Shown: positions 1-11,772, counted from the stretch's first letter. The stretch: DNA of 64,000 nt from Pohlia nutans (GCA_022496805.1 CM040088.1:43799436-43863435), one strand, 5' to 3'. A program made the numbers and translations. Notes: generated from the sequence alone by a model not told the origin.

Positions 1-2352
1 TTCTCCGGATATGTCTTCAATACATGAAGTTTCCCACAACTTAATAAAACCTCCAATGCCTTTTACAATCTCATTGTGGTTCTTCATAGGAATTGGAGCC
101 AAAGGTTTCATCTCACCCGTAGACAACAACGGTTTCCCAGTATTTGCATCTTGCTTCCACAGTTTTATACCTTCGTTGGTAGAAGGAAGCCACTCACTAT
201 CTGTGCATAACATCTTATAGTGCATCATGGGCCATCCATTATCATGCTTGTAGAACTTAAATTGCTGACCTTCCGAATGACCAACAAACACTTCCTCTCT
301 TTGACCAATGTAATCTTTGATGTAGCCCTTGAAGTCCGGAACTTCCTTTATCAAATGGGGAATGACTGGTTGTGACTCTGCGTCCATGAATGACTTCATC
401 AAATATGGAATAGTCGGATAGTCATTTTCTTTCAAAGTCATACTTCAACGTCCAAAGAGAGCGTCAATATCTTTATGTGTATGTCCCACCAAGAAGAAAT
501 TGACATATATCTCACGAAACACACCAATGTGCAGTAGAAGAGACCAGAAACAAAACATGAACCGGTTCTTATTGTCAGAAGCTGCGTTGTCAAGTTGCAT
601 ATGCAAAACAGGAGGTAAAGGCTCTGCCATCCCTAAAATTTCAGCTTCCGGAAGAAGAGATTTCAAACAACCTTCTTTTCTAGATACCGCTTCAAACAGA
701 GAGTGGGACCCTAAACCAACGAATCGCGATTTCGAAAACGATATGAAAAAAATCCCTCAAAGTCTCGAAGGAACTTCAATATTGAACCAACTGTGTGATT
801 GTAATCACTTGGGTAAATATCAAGCCCGTAGTGAGCATACCTTTCATCGCTGTGACCATGCGGAACCATGCTCGTGACCGCAATTGGAAGTTTCATCAAT
901 GCATCGTTAGCTTTTGTTTTATGAGAAAACAAAGGGCACGCTGTCTTCGCATGGTCCATCTTGTCGTGAATTATACAAAGAACATCCCTCGGCGTTTGGA
1001 TTGACAAAGAACGATTCGAGTAGTAATACTCGCGGTGAGCCCGCTGTTGGTCAAGATGGTGTTTTAGCTTCCTAATCCACATATTCTCTTCAGAAGATCC
1101 CTGCACCATTGACTTGATCATTGACTCATTCTTGTCACATGTAGAGCAACGAGAAAAGTTGACACCAAGTGCCTTCCTTGAGTACTCCAAAAACTTCGCC
1201 TTCCTGATCTTGCTAAGGGTGTTTTGTGCAATACATTTCAAGCCCAATCTTTCATTGATGCCATTGATCTCTGGAGTAGCATCTTTCCATTTAAAAGAGG
1301 ACGGCAAGGACCGCGATACAACCTTCGCACCAGTTGTAAGCACCTTTGCTTTATGAGGCATATGATCAGCAACATTGTCTATCAATGTCTTGAGAGTGGC
1401 AACAGCTTGCTTTACATGCAGACGGGGTTTCTTTAGACCAACATTGCCATGATGTTGAGCACGCAGCCCAACTGCAGCTTCCGCCTTTTTCCTCTAGTAG
1501 GTCGCAGGTGTAACCCCGGTTATATGTTGCCATGCACACGCGCAGACATCAATGCCTTCAATGGTTACCATCATCTTCCCGTCAGGTGACATATGAAACC
1601 GATTGCAAACATCCATCTTAAAGTGAGCCTTGAATTTAAAATCCGAGGACTCGTACATGTGCTTCTGAAGAGCAATAATTTTCTCCTGAGGGAAAGGGTG
1701 AACGCAATTCTTGTTGCAGCATATCTTGCTAGCGACCAAGTTGACAAACTTCATCATCAGGAGCTCTTTTTCTCGCCTGGTCTTCACGACACGAGCATTT
1801 CTCTGTCCCGACTGATACGGCCAAATCCCTTTCCTCTTCGGATTATTGCGGGCGGAAACTACGACATTATATTGGTCCCGACAAAATGATCAAGAAGTGA
1901 CCATTTGTCACATATAGCATGGCTAATTTGCCATACTCTCGTTCCGAATATGGTCTCCACAGGTACGAAGTCCAAATTCAAACACTTCACGATCTGCACG
2001 GCTACTTGGTTGTCACCTAATGGCTCGTCATTCTCAAGAACAAACTCGGAGTCCACGCTCTGACAAATGTCTTCTGCTACAATGTCCCCTCTTTCGTTCA
2101 GAAGTGCTACAAATTTGGTAATCCATTTGTTCCTTGGAAGTCCTGGGCAATCTTTCAACTCATCCGGCAAAACAAGCTCAGGCGACACATCCGAATCTTG
2201 TCAGACCAAAGACCATAATTACTTAGTGACTTAGACAAACGAACTTATGGATAATTAGGGAACAACTATCTAATAACGGAGATGTACAGATGTAGTACCT
2301 CAGATGATACACTAGGAAGATCTGATTCACCATCAGAGGCACTTGACTCCAT
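1..2352 (-). pseudogene. DUF7869-like protein, broken, runs off the left edge
   Basis: Minus-strand reading gives a protein of the kind I know as DUF7869, an uncharacterised family often found in repeats of seedless plants. Pieces in order: 2188-1859 (acidic N-terminal part), about 1850-1497 (CCNKNC cysteine cluster, then WQHITG), an in-frame TAG at 1494-1496, then 1493-714 in the same frame with HGNVGLKK and ADHMPHK. A frameshift lies near 711-760. The frame then continues through HMQLDNAASDNKN and VGHTHKDIDALF, meets a TGA at 445-447, and stays open to base 1 (QQFKFYKHDNGWPMMHYKMLC). A possible first exon is 2352-2299, starting ATG GAG TCA and ending in a GAG/GTACTA donor, but its phase does not fit the next piece. 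The D...HTHxD residues look RNase-H-like, so a transposon role is possible (inference). The family call is from memory. Confidence 0.6.
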
Positions 2353-2557
2353 AAGGAAATGTACTCAAGACGTAAACGACCAATATACTGACTTGGAAGA
2401 ATATCCGCAAAGCAAAGATAAAAGAAAATGAGATATATAGGATTGAAGCAGAAGATACTGCACTCAAGTTATCATCTAAAATAAACAAATCAATACATGC
2501 AATATGTGCATTCCGTTCTATAATTGTAAATCATTCATGTGCACACTACAATTGTAT

Positions 2558-3314
2558 TAGCTTGAGTCGAGCTCAAAAGATGTACAACACAGTAATGAAT
2601 GAGACACGAAATATAGCTTAGTCATCTTCCCGAATGAATCGCAATAACCTCTCGGCCCATGATGCGGGTGTGAGGACATATTATTTGCAATTACTGGTAC
2701 TATTACCCTTAACCACATGAAACGTAATGATCTAGTTCTACTCAGGTTAAGCTGTCAACATCGACATAGGTGTTCAGAAATATATTTCCTAGTCAACATG
2801 TTGGCCATATCTAGGCCAACATCAAGAGACCAGAGACCCCCGCAGAGGATATATGATGTCGCTTTAGCTCGAATCGAGCTAAATACCAGAAGGAAAAAAT
2901 ATCAGACCAGCGGATCGAAAATCTTATGGCACACATTATAAGAACTATCAAGGATGAAGCGTATAAAATAGACTATCAGCCATTCAGTGCGAAATAGCTC
3001 GAGTTGAGCTAACCTTTCAAGTCCTGTTATGTAGAGAGAACTATCGTCTCGTCAAGTGGTGTGAAATATCCTCAGTAGCCCAATTATGATAGTATAATTG
3101 AACCTGGACGAGTAACTAGAAAGTACGATTATTGATGAAATATGTAGCCGGATTGCGATTTAGCTCGACTCGAGCTAAATGAGTGACCACAATAAAGATA
3201 TCATTTTACCGTTGAAGGTCAGACGTTTGCCTAACTAGAGCAATACAAGCATCCTACGACAGAAAACAAATAGTCAACTTTCGTCATTCACGGCTTAGCT
3301 CGACTCGAGCTAAA
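2558..3314. repeat. Cluster of five imperfect palindromes (TTAGCTCGANTCGAGCTAA type)
   Basis: Five 21-bp near-palindromes lie at about 2558, 2863, 2993, 3159 and 3294, each reading TTAGCTCGA, one centre base, TCGAGCTAA with a few changes. Three of the four spacings are 130-166 bp. The sequence between them is not obviously repeated and holds no gene I recognise. Further copies lie at 7.4-8.4 kb and 17.1-18.5 kb. Confidence 0.75.
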
Positions 3315-4248
3315 CGGACATTTCGCCGGCATTAATGCTTGCCTCGACTTCCGTGCATTGCACGATGAATTCCTCTAAGGCTTCTCGGGCATCATGCCCA
3401 GATATTATCTAGTCGTTGTCTCGATTCCCGTGCTACCCTAGTCCGACAGAGTATCAGTTACACTTGATTCTTGAACTATTGCGCAGCAGACAACCACTCG
3501 ATTAAGACCACGACGATATCACAAAAACAACTCAAGGGAAATGAATGAAGGAAATATGGTTCCGGAACTCACAGTCGGACGAGGCCAACAGTCACGTCAT
3601 CCCGGAGAACATCAGCGAAGAGAACAACGCCGAGAGCAACGATTAGGGCCGCGACAAATGCAGCAACGAGAACAACAACGCGAGCACTGACGACAGCACC
3701 AACTGCAGATGATGAGGTGAGCAATGCGCGGAGTACCAAACGGCAGCGGTTTAGAAGAGCGTCGAAGAGATCCTAAGTTAATCAAATTCCAATGAGGTTG
3801 AGTGCAGGGGCAAAAGTCGTGAATCAAAGGATTGCCGACTCGGTTGGCCCAATAGCATACGCTGAAAGAACACATTAACAGCCAAACCAACAGAAAGAGA
3901 AGACTCAACGGGGGGGAAGGTAAAGACGATGAGGTGGAGGAAGTTGAGCCAGGATTTAGAGTGCAAATGAAGTAGAAAATGATGAAATTTTAGCAGAATA
4001 AGGACAAGAGCAAAGTTAACGAGTTCGGCAGAGCAGATGACAAAACCGCAGAGGCAGCTCACAAAGGTCAAGTGATTGTGAGCGAGGCCTAGAATATCAA
4101 AAAAAGGGCGCTATGGCAACCTTTATGAGCATTTCAAAATAGCGTCAAGAAATGGCGCGAGCCACAAAGGTATTCGCGGGAAAATGGTTATCATGACACC
4201 AACGGATGAAGAAAACTGGCCGAAGTGGATGAAGATCCGTTAACGAGA
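3315..4248. other. No gene recognised; GC-richer stretch
   Basis: Mixed-composition DNA with short open frames on the minus strand (3612-3908 and 3778-4071) that show no domain. Read on the minus strand it resembles promoter or 5' leader sequence, and could have served the DUF7869-like gene downstream (inference only). Confidence 0.3.
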
Positions 4249-4350
4249 TTAGGGTTTTGGGTCCAGCATTCTAGGGCCTAGGGTTTAGGTTCTAGGGTGT
4301 AGGGTCTAGGGTATAAGGTCTAGATTCTAGGGTTTAGGGTTTAGGGTACA
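4249..4350 (+). repeat. Degenerate interstitial telomere-like repeats
   Basis: Repeated variants of TTTAGGG (TCTAGGG, TGTAGGG, GGGTTTAGGG) across about 100 bp. This is the plant telomere unit, here internal and degenerate. Confidence 0.7.
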
Positions 4351-6270
4351 TTGAAATAGAACTACATATATTATGATTCACTATTTATTAGAAGACAATT
4401 GTATGTATCCAGCCAAATAAAAGCCTATTATATATATATATATATAAATACACATACATATATACATATATATACATACATTTTTTATTTTTTTATTTTT
4501 ATTTGTTTTGTTAATAATGTTGAATAGCTAACTAATAATTTCAAAAATGAAAGTTTGATCATGTGCTCTACACATTTATAAACGTACATAAATAATTTTG
4601 ATATAAAATTACAATTTCAAACAAAATTTACAATATAATTGAGACATCTCGGAATATAGGACCGAGATGGCACGTGCTACCCTTGAGGACCCCTTAGTTA
4701 CTCTATAGTCCTCTATTAACAAGTTAGTACTTCATGTAACATTGAAATGGTTAATTGGGAAAATGCATGTTGAAGGATCACTCCATTGTTTTTGGAGTAT
4801 TCTGTGACGAGTCAAAAGACTCTGTATTTATTTAGGTGGTCCGAGTTTGAATCACGTGTGGCCTATAATTGTAAACCGTAAGTATGACCGCCTATAACTT
4901 ATGGAAAACAGCCACACAAAAATGCCAAGAACTTATGGAAAATTATTCCAAATGATGTTAGGCAGCGGACTGTGCAAAACAATCTCACAAAAGAGTCTCG
5001 AGACTCATGGCTGCATTTTCCACTAATAGTAAATCCTTCTCAAGAAATGTACTTCAGCTGAAGAAAAACCCCAATAACTTATGGAAACTTATTTTTTATA
5101 AAAAAATAAAAATGGTAGGTTGTTCCTTATGATATCATCCTATAATAATTTTCCATCAATTATTGGCATTTTTCAGTTCGAATCATGTGTAGCCGAAAAT
5201 TGTAACCCGTTTCTGTGAGATTTGTTGATTTTCAAATATATTCTATTGAAGATGAATTGAAATGAAATATTGAATGAGCAGACAAAGACAATGTGCGCTT
5301 CTTATGTACATTTCATTTGGCATTTATCATTCTAGCTAGCCATCCTCTCTTTGTTGTTGAATAGAAGATTGAAGTACATGTTTGAAATTATTTTCATCTT
5401 TAGTGAATTGAATTACGTTTGTTATAACTATGATTGTTACATATGAAAAGCTCTTAAAAATCTTATAATTTTTTCATTTCGTAATCATAATTTTGAAAAA
5501 AACAAGGTCTTTCAGTGTAAAAAAGGTGGAAGAGATGATTTCAAGAAATTTATAATATACATTAAGTTAAATATGAAAAATGGAGAAGATGAAATCGAGT
5601 TATTCCCTTGTGGACATTTAAGGGTTAATTGAATATTTTTATGAAATACCCTGAATTCTATGACTTACAAGTCGTTCATAAGAGGTAAAAGAATAAAGTA
5701 TTGAGAATTTGAAGACGATATCCGTTGTCCTTGTAATACATTGAAATACTTCGTAGGTTTTGTAATCTAAGGCAATTTGTGTGTTTTTAAAATATATGAA
5801 ATTACGATTACATAAATACTATATGACTATTATGAAAAAATTCAAGACTAATATGGTTCTAAATAATTTTAAGAAATCATAGCAACATGAAGCACGTAAT
5901 CAAGATTGTATGAATTATACTTTTATTATTAAAATGAATCTCAGATGTGTGAACCTCATTTTTCATATTACGTATGGTTTAGGGTACCACTTTGAAAAGG
6001 CTATAAAGGCTCAGAGAACGTAGATGAATATTTTATAATCGTTGTGAAAAAAATAGACAATGTGGCATATTAGAATAAAAACGATATATATTGTAAAGAG
6101 TAAAAACGGTCTTTAGAAGTATTAGAGGAGTACAAGTTCAAAATCATTCCCAATGTCTTTTATGTAAAATGTATTGGTCTCAATAAACTACAAGAGAAGT
6201 GTTTGTCTCAAAAATCTCTTGTCCTACTATAAAGGTTTGCCAAAAAACATCGTGGTTTGATGTAAACTAT
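4351..6270. other. AT-rich stretch without recognisable genes
   Basis: Strongly AT-rich, with a TA microsatellite near 4430-4446 and a T-rich run near 4480-4505. Phrases such as ATAACTTATGGAAA recur at about 4895, 4930 and 5070, suggesting old repeats. No open frame or RNA gene can be supported. Confidence 0.6.
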
Positions 6271-7133
6271 TTAGTCGCGGTCTAAGACGTCTACTTTGAA
6301 CAGTGACAGATTGATTAAAGTAAACTCGAGGAGGTCTCCCACAAGCAATTGATTCGTAACGAAGAAGTACTCCCGCCCTAATTTCAAGCGCGCTGTGACC
6401 TTGCACTGTTCAGAGTCTTCCAATATGTGAACCGTGCGCTGCAGTTTAACAATCATCAAGGCCATGTTTTTTGGGCCAAGGAGGTACACCTCGTCTCCAT
6501 GGATCATGCGGCTATTCAAATCCCAAAATCGTCCAGGAATCCTCTGCGTATAGATTGGTGACCACTTTGTGAACAATATGAATAAAGTGTAAAATATAAT
6601 AATAATAATAATAATAAAGAAAATAAACTATCTCGCGTTTAAGGAAATAAAAATACGTTCTTTACTTTGGAGACGGTGTTTACAAATGTCCCTCTTTAAC
6701 GTTTGAGAATTCACAAAAACAAAGTTTTAGGTGGCTTTACCAAGCTCAATGTATCATCTCGGTCGGCATGTCCAGTGACAAGGGGGGGTAGTTGAACAAG
6801 GACCACAAATCGAGGGTAGTGGGGTGCAAACCCGCACGATCTACATATTGGGATTTGCACGATATTCGGGTTCCTCAAGATACGCACATGGAACTCCGAG
6901 CGTGCCCTCAAAGAAAAGAACAAGTGATTTCCCACTCGGATGTTGTTTTCGAGTACGAAAGTTTTGAATCCACCGTCACCATATGCAAACACTCGGCATC
7001 GTTTTAGTTGTTTAACGTACTTGGAAACTGTCAATCGAATCGGCCAAACATTCGCAGACTGTCCTTCCAGTCTGAACGTGACGTCCTCAGCAAACTTTGT
7101 TGCATGGTCCTCGACAAATTTCACTGGAATCTC
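6271..7133 (-). CDS. B3-domain (REM-like) DNA-binding protein, two C-terminal exons
   Basis: Two exons each encode most of a B3 domain, the plant-specific fold that binds DNA in the nucleus. The upstream one starts at 7133 after a TTGTAG acceptor and reads EIPVKF, then WPIRL, then FVLENNIRVGNHLFFSL and FHVRIL. The second starts at 6543 after a TACGCAG acceptor and reads RIPGRFWDLN, then FFVTNQLLVGDLLEFTLI and FKVDVL, ending at a TAG near 6271. The pattern (IPxxF, a W or hydrophobic patch, NxLxVGD, terminal FKV) is the B3 signature; no ARF or LAV partner domain is seen, so REM-like fits best. Both introns enter at the same codon, just before the IP residues, phase 0, which points to domain duplication. 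The donor after the first exon (frame open to 6711) and the 5' exons are uncertain. Whether it is expressed is unknown. Confidence 0.62.
6598..6617. repeat. (AAT)n microsatellite
   Basis: About six AAT units in the presumed intron between the two B3 exons. Confidence 0.85.
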
Positions 7134-7433
7134 CTACAATAGAACATGGTGAAGGCACTCAACTCGACAACATTGAAGTACAAATTCTATAATGGAGCGT
7201 TATGAAGACACTCATACATTAAGCTCCCAAAACCGCTATATATGCTTGAAGCGTAATGTTCTGCTTGATCTGTACCATTTCCTATGACGGTTTTCTGATA
7301 TGTACGGTTTTGCTGCAATATCTATGAACGTGCATGCCCTATTCATTTTTGCGTGATATGTACAGTTTAAGTGGACCTGAGCAAAAATTAAATTCTCGAT
7401 AGCATGAGGGTTAGTTTTAACAGTTTAGCTGGA

Positions 7434-7640
7434 CTAGAACTAAATTTGACTATCTCGTGCATTTGACTAGAACTAAACTCGATGTGTAGCATTTAGCTCG
7501 TCTTTAGCTAGTACCCAAACGCCGGGTGGTACTACTGGATATGCACCATTTAGGTCGAGCATGTCTAAATTTGATGCTCAGGAATAGTATAGCTCAATAT
7601 ATGAACCATTTAGCTTGAATAGAGCTAATTTTGCATTAAT
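7434..7640. repeat. Decayed palindromes interrupted by the solo LTR
   Basis: Several diverged copies (TTTAGCTGGACTAGAACTAAA and relatives near 7434, 7490, 7550 and 7600) of the palindrome described at 2558. The solo LTR at 7652 is inserted in this cluster. Confidence 0.55.
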
Positions 7641-7651
7641 GGTGCACTTTA

Positions 7652-8083
7652 CGTCACGGTCATACGAATTCTTAGAGAGTTCTAGAACCTTCCATAGTAT
7701 TCTAGAACCTTCCAGAGGTTTCTAGAATCTTCCATAGTCTTCTAGAATCTTCCCTAGTCTTCTAGAATCTTCCATAGTCTTCTAGAATCTTCCATAGTCT
7801 TCTAGAATCTTCCATAGTCTTCTAGAACCTTCCGTAGTCTTCTAGAAGTTTCTATAGTATGTAGGAAACTCCTATAGGAGCTTCCAGAAGGACCTTAGGC
7901 ACTAGTATAAATGAGAGACGAGACGAGGAACTCCTCAGTCTCGTCAACACCAGTTTTGGACAATCCTTAGTATTGTCTTGTTTGTATCTTGTTCAATTAT
8001 CAATCGAGTGCAATCTACTTTCTTGGAAGAGATTTATTGTGTACTTGTGTACTTCTTGTTCTCTAGTTCTTGTGTCCCTGACA
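7652..8083 (+). mobile_element. Solo LTR of the chromovirus family, 5-bp TSD
   Basis: This 432-bp copy matches the 3' LTR at 16699-17070. It begins CGTCACGG (the first base of TG has changed to C) and ends CCCTGACA. The five bases on its left, CTTTA (7647-7651), are repeated exactly on its right (8084-8088), a perfect target-site duplication. It carries the LTR TATA box (TATAAATGAG) near 7908 and a 20-bp minisatellite in U3. A solo LTR forms by recombination between the two LTRs of a full element. Confidence 0.9.
7676..7858 (+). repeat. 20-bp minisatellite inside the LTR
   Basis: About nine tandem copies of a 20-bp unit like TCTAGAATCTTCCATAGTCT. The same array is present in the other LTRs with different copy number (about ten at 12004-12206 inverted, about six at 16724-16838). 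Confidence 0.9.
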
Positions 8084-8217
8084 CTTTAGCTGGATGTCGA
8101 CCGTTTAACTTAGACATATCAAATTATGAGCCGCAGTGACAACCAAGCTGTATATGGATAGTTTTGCGATACTAAACCTATAATCACTTCGGCGATACTG
8201 TCTAGCTCTGCAGGTTC

Positions 8218-8395
8218 AATTTAGCTCGACCCTACCTAAACTATCAAGCAGCTGTCATTTTAGCTCGACCCTAGGTAAAATGTAATGCAACTAGCATTTT
8301 AGCTTGACTCTAGCTAAAATATAACGCAGCTACCATTTTAGCTCGACCCTAGCTAAAATGTATCGCAACTAGTATTTTAGCTTGACATGACCTAA
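8218..8395 (+). repeat. 39-bp tandem array built on the palindrome
   Basis: Five copies at about 8220, 8259, 8298, 8337 and 8373, period close to 39 bp. Each holds TTTTAGCTCGACCCTAGCTA or a variant followed by a spacer like AATGTAATGCAACTAGC. The core is the dispersed palindrome with a CCC centre. Confidence 0.85.
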
Positions 8396-8461
8396 CCAAT
8401 CAGACTACATGCATTTGAATTGCAGATCTGCATATTAGGTGGATTAGCAAGTGAACGTTTA

Positions 8462-8660
8462 GCACTTTACCATATAGTATCCCCACAGTCCATTCACCAG
8501 CGAGGTGACCATCGACTTTGATACCGTCTTGTGGAAGAATATGAGACGGGAGTTGTTCTAGAACTCCGTGGCGATTCGAACTAGACATTCGAATCTCTTT
8601 GATAGCAGAATACTCAGCCCGTTTACCATGGCAGATGGTGGGCTCATGATTATGCAAGAT
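8462..8660 (-). CDS. Possible further exon of the B3 gene
   Basis: An open minus-strand frame reads VLEQLPSHILPQDGIKVDG then GEWTVGILYG and meets a good donor (ATATG/GTAAAG) at about 8467. The order 'LPxxI...W.V.I' resembles the first half of a B3 domain, and the position upstream of the two clear B3 exons fits. Its acceptor phase, however, does not match the other two exons. Weak support. Confidence 0.25.
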
Positions 8661-8663
8661 CAC

Positions 8664-10321
8664 TGATAATAATTATGCAAGATTTCAAAATCAGTGCACA
8701 CTCGATGGTCCAAGCCTACATATTCAATGACGGCGAAAGTACGATTATCACTCGAATGATTATCATTACATTTGATCTGAGTCTCAGAGACTCCAATTTT
8801 GGTTTTTGGAATGTGATACAAGTGTTATTGTAACACACTTGACTCCATTTTGGTGATAATAACAAACAACTAGAAATAATATTTAAACGTTCACAAACTT
8901 AGCTACAAGTTATGAATGAGATTCAAATGAAAAGTGCAGAAAGTAAATTAACTGAAAGGACAAGAACGTCACTGTAGGGAGAGTATTTAATTTTCTTGTA
9001 AAAAACAAGACACCGTCCCTAAGAACTGAGTCACGCACCTGCCTGTGACTGTGGAGATTTGAATGCAAAAGATTAGGGTGGTTTAGCCATTGTCGACAGC
9101 GAAACAAATACGAGAGTAAAACAAAAACGAGACGAAAAGGGGAATCAAAGCGCACCGTCCCCATTTGACTGAAAGTATTGTAGCAGCAAGGACTGATGAA
9201 ACTGAATGCTACCGAGTATTGAAATTGCAATTACAGTAGATTGAGCATGCACGTCGGAACAAGTTGAGGATTGATTTCGAGGGTGGAACACGTCAAATCG
9301 GAAATAATTAATAGCGTTCAACTAACAATGCCTCGCAGACTCCATGAAGAGAATAATTTACTTACGAATAACCTGACGACGTTGATTGTAACCGGGCGGT
9401 GGAATTATCGCGACAATTGCAGAAAGTGCACCGTAGCTTCTAAGTGAACTGTCTACTTCTACAACAACGAAACTCCAGTGAGTAACCTTCCAAAACCGGA
9501 TTGCATTAACTACAACATTAGTAAACAAGCAGAAGCAAACATTGCACAAGTAAATCTGTGAATGCTCCGCTCAGAAAACAAAAGCTCCTTTCAGAGAATC
9601 CACGCTAACGAAATCTGTGCACATACAGAATGGGATAGAGAAGCTTCGTTCACAAAATGAACATGAAGAAAATGAACGTGAACAAAACTTGCAGCAAGGA
9701 GAGAGAGAGAGCAAGGAAGAATGCTTTGGAAAACATGTTTTGGTTGAGATCACCACGGCATCGGGCAACGGGCAGAAGCATTATGGTTGCGGGCAGTCCG
9801 TTCGGGCAGTAGAATTTGGGTGACAGCAAGTCACGCCCCGCCACGTGGACAAGGCGGCCGCTCCCCGTACACCTCCAGCCGGTCAGCTCTCTCTCTCGCA
9901 GAACACACTGCATGGCACGCCTGCTTCTCCACAGCTCTCACGCCCGTTTCTTCACAGCTCCAGTTTCGCCCGCGTCCTTGTTTGCTTCTTCACAGCTCTC
10001 ATGCCCGCGTCCGCGCCTACTGTCGCTGCCGCTCCTTCGATGCTCGCTCGCACTATTCTGTTTTGCTGCTGCTCGATGTTTGCTGGGGAACTAGGTGCTG
10101 TTGCTTGGGTTTGCTAGGGTGTTGCTGCTGTTAGGGTTTTGCTGCTGCTTGCATTTTTCTGTTTTGATGTTGCTCGGGTTTTGCTGCTGCTCGGGGTTTG
10201 CTAGGGAACTAGGGTTTCAGTTTGTCTAGGCGCTCACATTCCTTTCGTTTACGGTTTGACGCACACTGCTGCATTTGCTGGAGCTGGAGACATCAGCTTG
10301 TTTGTTGTACATTCAATATTG
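8664..10321. other. No gene recognised; GC-rich leader-like DNA at 9780-10320
   Basis: 8664-9780 is ordinary AT-rich DNA. From about 9830 to 10240 the composition changes to pyrimidine- and GC-rich with TGCTGCTG runs and a 'CTAGGGTTTCAG' acceptor-like end, like the 5' end of a plant gene that the retroelement may have truncated. Several overlapping short frames cross it, none with a domain. Confidence 0.35.
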
Positions 10322-10524
10322 ATTCAAGAAGGACCTTAGGCACTAGTATAAATGAGAGACGAGACGAGGAACTCCTCAGTCTTGTCAACATCAGTTTTGG
10401 GCAATCCTTAGTATTGTCTTGTCTTGTATCTTGTTCAATTATCAATCGAGTGCAATCTACTTCTTTAGAAGAGATTCTTGTGTACTTGTGTACTTCTTGT
10501 TCTCTGGTTCTTGTGTCCCTGACA
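10322..10524 (+). mobile_element. Truncated 5' LTR
   Basis: Matches the right 203 bp of the 3' LTR, from AAGGACCTTAGGCACTAG to the terminal CCCTGACA at 10524. It keeps the TATA box (TATAAATGAG, near 10345) but has lost U3 upstream of it. Confidence 0.9.
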
Positions 10525-10567
10525 GTTTGACGAGACTGACATCGACAGTACTAGGATTTGGTCTTTC

Positions 10568-10752
10568 TTGATTGAGAGTGGATTACCCCTCTTCTTGAAA
10601 GTACTAGAGCATTCTAGAGGTTGCGGATTACCCTCCTCTAGGCTAGTATTGACTCTTGTCTAAAGTTTTCTCTTGATTGAGAGTGGATTATCCCTCTTTC
10701 TTGAAAGAATTTGGACATTTTAAAGGTTGGGGATTACCCACCTTTAATTTGT
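10568..10752 (+). promoter_or_regulatory. Retroelement leader with four GGATTACC hairpins
   Basis: Between LTR and gag ATG, four copies of GGATTA(C/T)CC lie at about 10580, 10625, 10685 and 10731, each inside a different stem: AGAG/CTCT, CTAGAGG/CCTCTAG, AGAG/CTCT, and TTAAAGG plus TGGG paired with CCCA plus CCTTTAA. Loop sequence is kept while stems differ but still pair. A duplicated unit of about 106 bp produced two pairs. The place and design are those of a packaging or dimerisation signal (inference). Confidence 0.6.
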
Positions 10753-10803
10753 GTCTCTCACATAGAATCTTTTTATTCTTCTTTTCTTCAAAGTGAATTT
10801 AAG

Positions 10804-11772
10804 ATGTCGGAAGGAATAGATACCAATATCGTAGAGTTTCATGAACAAAAAATGGACGTTATTCTCAAAGCCATCGAAACCTTGTCAGTAAGGACCAACC
10901 AAATAGAAGATTTTGTTTCTAGATTGAACAACGATCATAGAGAGGGGACTTTTCGAACTGTGCCGAGTACTGTACCTCAAAGCTTTCCACCCAGAGAAGC
11001 AACCATGCTTCCATTTCAAGGGGAGAATTCATCTGCTCAATATCTTGATACTCCAAGAATTAAAGAACCAAGGATTAGTCTTCCAGAGAAATTCAATGGT
11101 ACGCGTTCAAAATTTCGAGGGTTTGTCAATCAAATCCAACTTATTACCTTCCTTCAACCTCAACGCTATTCGACAGACGAGTCGCGAGTGGGTCTAGTTG
11201 GGACTTTGCTTACAAGACAAGCCTTATCTTGGTTTGCTCCTCTATTCGAAAAAAAAATGCCAATCTTGAACAACTTCGAGCTGTTTTTAGAAGCGTTTGC
11301 TGAGACTTTTGGAGAGCATGACAAGGCCCGATGGGCAACAACCAAGATTCGTTCTTTACGACAAGGATCACGCTCTGCATCGGTGTATGCATCAGAATTT
11401 AGACAACTAGCATGTGACATCAATTGGGACGAAGAAGCACTTATGAGTCAATTTCATTGAGGATTGCGAAATGGTGTTAAAGATTTGTTGTTATCTTTAT
11501 CCGATCCCCAAACACTAAATGAAGCCATAAGCCAAGCAGTAAAATGCGACAATCGATTATTTCAGCGACGTCAAGATCAACGATCTTGAAGTTCATCAAA
11601 ACCATACACAACTTCCTCTCATTCGGCAACACCAACAAATATGTCAAGCGGGCATTCAGAAGTTGACGACATGCAAATCGATGGAGTACGAGTCAAGACC
11701 CTCACGCCACAAGAGAAGAAACGTCGTTTTGAAGAAGGTCTATGTCTATATTGTGGAGGACCAGGTCATAAA
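10804..11772 (+). pseudogene. gag: gag of the chromovirus, interrupted
   Basis: Starts at ATG 10804 (MSEGIDTN). An N-terminal helical region is followed by the capsid-type retrotransposon Gag segment (LPEKFNGTRSKFRGF, then ARWATTKIRSLRQGS and YASEFRQLA), then a basic linker and the start of a CCHC zinc knuckle (CLYCGGPGHK) at about 11740-11770. In-frame TGA codons stand at 11458-11460 (before GLRNGV, where a related Gag would have Arg) and 11587-11589; both can be CGA changed to TGA. The reading frame is otherwise intact. At 11773 an antisense copy of the same family interrupts the zinc knuckle. Gag would form the virus-like particle that packages the element RNA in the cytoplasm. Confidence 0.85.

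Noticed and set aside
11..220. Plus-strand 69-codon frame
   Set aside because: It is the shadow of the DUF7869-like reading on the other strand.
4790..4860. tRNA-like sequence (GAGTTTGAATCAC, box-B-like)
   Set aside because: No matching acceptor stem, anticodon arm or box A at the right distance. A similar phrase at 5177 suggests an old repeat.
9787..10134. Ser/Arg/Cys-rich frames in three phases
   Set aside because: Three overlapping frames in GC-rich leader-like DNA without domains; none can be preferred.
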